A stretch of 5,907 nt of DNA, from positions 1-5,907 of the forward strand of contig SOJS01000036.1 in NCBI GenBank assembly GCA_004376435.1. Direction: 5' to 3'. The position numbers and the translations under genes were made by a program. The notes under the pieces are model-generated. The model had not been told where the DNA came from. It saw only the letters and a program-made list of their open reading frames with translations, and searched no databases. This stretch comes from Dehalococcoidia bacterium. Its GTDB lineage: Bacteria > Chloroflexota > Dehalococcoidia > Dehalococcoidales > JAUVZE01. This document shows, in pieces, positions 4,626 through 5,907 of this stretch (the first letter of the stretch is position 1; every line of letters begins with the position of its first letter).

Positions 4626-5828
4626 CTACTCTATAATGCGGCTAAAGGTACCGGCGCCTACTGTCTTACCCCCTTCCCGAATAGCAAAACGCAGACCTTT
4701 CTCCAGGGCGACAGGGTAAATGAGCTTTATCTTCATGGTTATATTATCACCGGGCATAACCATCTCCACCCCCTCCGGTAGCTCAATGGCGCCGGTGACA
4801 TCGGTTGTTCTGATGTAAAACTGGGGTTTATAGCCATTGAAGAAGGGCGTGTGTCTGCCCCCCTCCTCCTTACTCAGCACATAGATCTCAGCCTCAGCAT
4901 AGGTATGCGGCTTGATAGAACCAGGTGCCGCCAGCACCTGACCCCGCTCTATCTCCTCCCGCTCAAGGCCCCGCAGCAGGCAGCCAACAGCATCTCCCGG
5001 CTCAGCATCATCCAGGGTCTTATGGAACATCTCCAGGCTGGTGACCACTACCTTCTTAATCTCATGATGTAAGCCGACAATATCAACCTCATCTCCGGCT
5101 TTAATTACGCCCCGTTCAACCCTTCCTGTCGGCACCGTGCCCCGCCCCTTAATGCTGAAAACATCCTCTACCGGCATCAGGAAGGGCTGGTCTTTGGGTC
5201 TTGCCGGGGTCGGAATATAGTTATCAACAGCATCAATGAGCTTCCAGATTGGGCCGCACCATTGACATTCCCGCTTGCCACAGCCACACTCAAGGGCTTT
5301 CAGGGCGCTTAGCCTTATCACCGGTATCTCATCGCCGGGGAATTTATACTTGCTTAGCAGCTCCCTGACCTCCATCTCCACCAGCTCCAGAAGCTCCTCG
5401 TCCTCCATCATATCCACTTTATTTAAGGCAACCACTATAGAGGGAACCTCCACCTGACGAGCCAGCAATACATGCTCCCTTGTCTGGGGCATAGGGCCAT
5501 CAGGGGCGCTTACCACCAGTATTGTCCCATCCATCTGAGCGGCACCAGTTATCATGTTCTTGATGTAGTCAGCATGGCCAGGGCAGTCAATATGGGCATA
5601 ATGCCGTTTCTCGGTCTCATACTCAATATGGGCAATGGCAATAGTCAGTCCTCTTGCCTTCTCCTCGGGGGCATTGTCAATGCTCTCAAAGGCACGGAAC
5701 TCAGTAGGACTTATCTTTGACAGCACCAATGTCATCGCCGAGGTTAATGTTGTCTTGCCGTGGTCAACATGGCCGATGGTGCCCACATTGCAATGGGGCT
5801 TGGTTCGCTCAAATTTCTTTTTCGCCAT
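4626..5828 (-). CDS. tuf: Translation elongation factor EF-Tu, with a Cys4 loop at the domain 1/2 junction
   Basis: EF-Tu is the GTPase that carries aminoacyl-tRNA to the ribosome. At 400 residues it is full length. All GTP-binding motifs are present: GHVDHGKT (19-26), RGLTI with Mg-contacting Thr62, DCPGH (81-85) with catalytic His85, NKVD (136-139) and SALK (174-177). Domain 2 starts near residue 212 (QPFLMPVEDVFSIKGRGTVP) and domain 3 near 308 (AEAEIYVLSKEEGGRHTPFF). Right after SALKALE comes CGCGKRECQWC (181-191). It is a four-cysteine stretch at the place where Thermus EF-Tu has its own extra loop and where E. coli has a short cysteine-free segment. Switch I reads GLTIAIAHIEY, not the usual GITINTSHVEY. 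The ATG at 5828 has GGGAGGG eight bases upstream. The gene follows tRNA-Thr by 25 bases, recalling the E. coli thrT-tufB arrangement. Confidence 0.98.
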   Translation of the reverse strand: MAKKKFERTKPHCNVGTIGHVDHGKTTLTSAMTLVLSKISPTEFRAFESIDNAPEEKARGLTIAIAHIEYETEKRHYAHIDCPGHADYIKNMITGAAQMDGTILVVSAPDGPMPQTREHVLLARQVEVPSIVVALNKVDMMEDEELLELVEMEVRELLSKYKFPGDEIPVIRLSALKALECGCGKRECQWCGPIWKLIDAVDNYIPTPARPKDQPFLMPVEDVFSIKGRGTVPTGRVERGVIKAGDEVDIVGLHHEIKKVVVTSLEMFHKTLDDAEPGDAVGCLLRGLEREEIERGQVLAAPGSIKPHTYAEAEIYVLSKEEGGRHTPFFNGYKPQFYIRTTDVTGAIELPEGVEMVMPGDNITMKIKLIYPVALEKGLRFAIREGGKTVGAGTFSRIIE

Positions 5829-5853
5829 TTTTTTAACCCTCCCTTTTATCCAC

Positions 5854-5907
5854 AGCCCACAACCAGATTCGAACTGGTGACCCCGTTCTTACCAAGAACG
5901 TGCTCTA
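5854..5907 (-). tRNA. tRNA-Thr (anticodon GGT), 5' part cut by the window edge
   Basis: The minus strand from the right edge reads the end of the D arm (TAGAGCA), then the anticodon stem CGTTC/GAACG around loop TTGGTAA (anticodon GGT, Thr). The variable segment GGGTC, the T arm ACCAG-TTCGAAT-CTGGT and the acceptor strand TGTGGGC with discriminator T at 5854 follow. The 54 bases match tRNA geometry exactly. The 5' acceptor strand and most of the D arm lie beyond 5907. The next bases are GTGG, so CCA is not encoded and must be added by the CCA-adding enzyme. It is probably co-transcribed with tuf and cut out by RNases. Confidence 0.95.

Noticed and set aside
4587..5880. Several plus-strand open frames across tuf and rpmG
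   Set aside because: All are antisense shadows of EF-Tu and L33; one runs into the tRNA gene, which cannot be coding.
1..5907. CRISPR arrays, insertion sequences, attachment sites, phage or defence genes
   Set aside because: No direct-repeat array, transposase, integrase or terminal inverted repeats were seen. The content is core translation and regulation. The tRNA-Thr end could be an integration site in principle, but no duplicated tRNA end is present.

Overview
The window is a bacterial chromosome segment dominated by one minus-strand ribosomal-protein and translation-factor cluster. In transcription order (right to left) it reads tRNA-Thr(GGT), tuf (EF-Tu), rpmG (L33), secE, nusG, rplK (L11), rplA (L1), an L10-leader attenuator, rplJ (L10), rplL (L7/L12) and a small two-helix membrane protein. 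On the plus strand at the left edge are the 3' end of a YifB/ComM-type Mg-chelatase-like ATPase gene and a complete LuxR/NarL-type response regulator, which converges on the membrane-protein gene.

The base composition is moderate. The tRNA-tuf-rpmG-secE-nusG-rplKAJL chain without rpoBC after rplL, the EF-Tu sequence with a Cys4 loop, and the company of a YifB-like gene and a NarL-type regulator suggest Chloroflexota, most likely Dehalococcoidia. That placement is an inference from protein character and from memory; no search was run.

Region by region: 1-152 is the YifB tail. 153-201 is a short gap with a possible leaderless promoter. 202-918 is the response regulator. 925-1176 (or 1191) is the small membrane protein, with a good promoter at 1215-1243. 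1251-1757 is rplL with an unusual Lys/Ala/Pro/Glu-rich N-terminal extension. 1744-2292 is rplJ, overlapping rplL by 14 bases. 2293-2447 is the largest gap and holds an L10-binding leader plus an intrinsic terminator with a 10-bp candidate antiterminator. 2448-4419 holds rplA, rplK, nusG and secE. 4455-4622 is the short rpmG gene. 4626-5828 is tuf. The right edge cuts a tRNA-Thr gene.

How the genes work together: EF-Tu delivers aminoacyl-tRNA to the factor-binding site of the 50S subunit. That site is built from L11, L10 and L7/L12, all encoded here. NusG couples transcription to translation, and SecE is a core translocon subunit. The attenuator before rplJ would let free L10 (or L10-L12 complex) stop transcription of the stalk genes only, because rpoB and rpoC are not downstream. 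The main points for a second look are the antiterminator/terminator pair, the L7/L12 extension with a possible second start, the Cys4 loop in EF-Tu, and a response regulator whose acidic metal-binding pair is missing.
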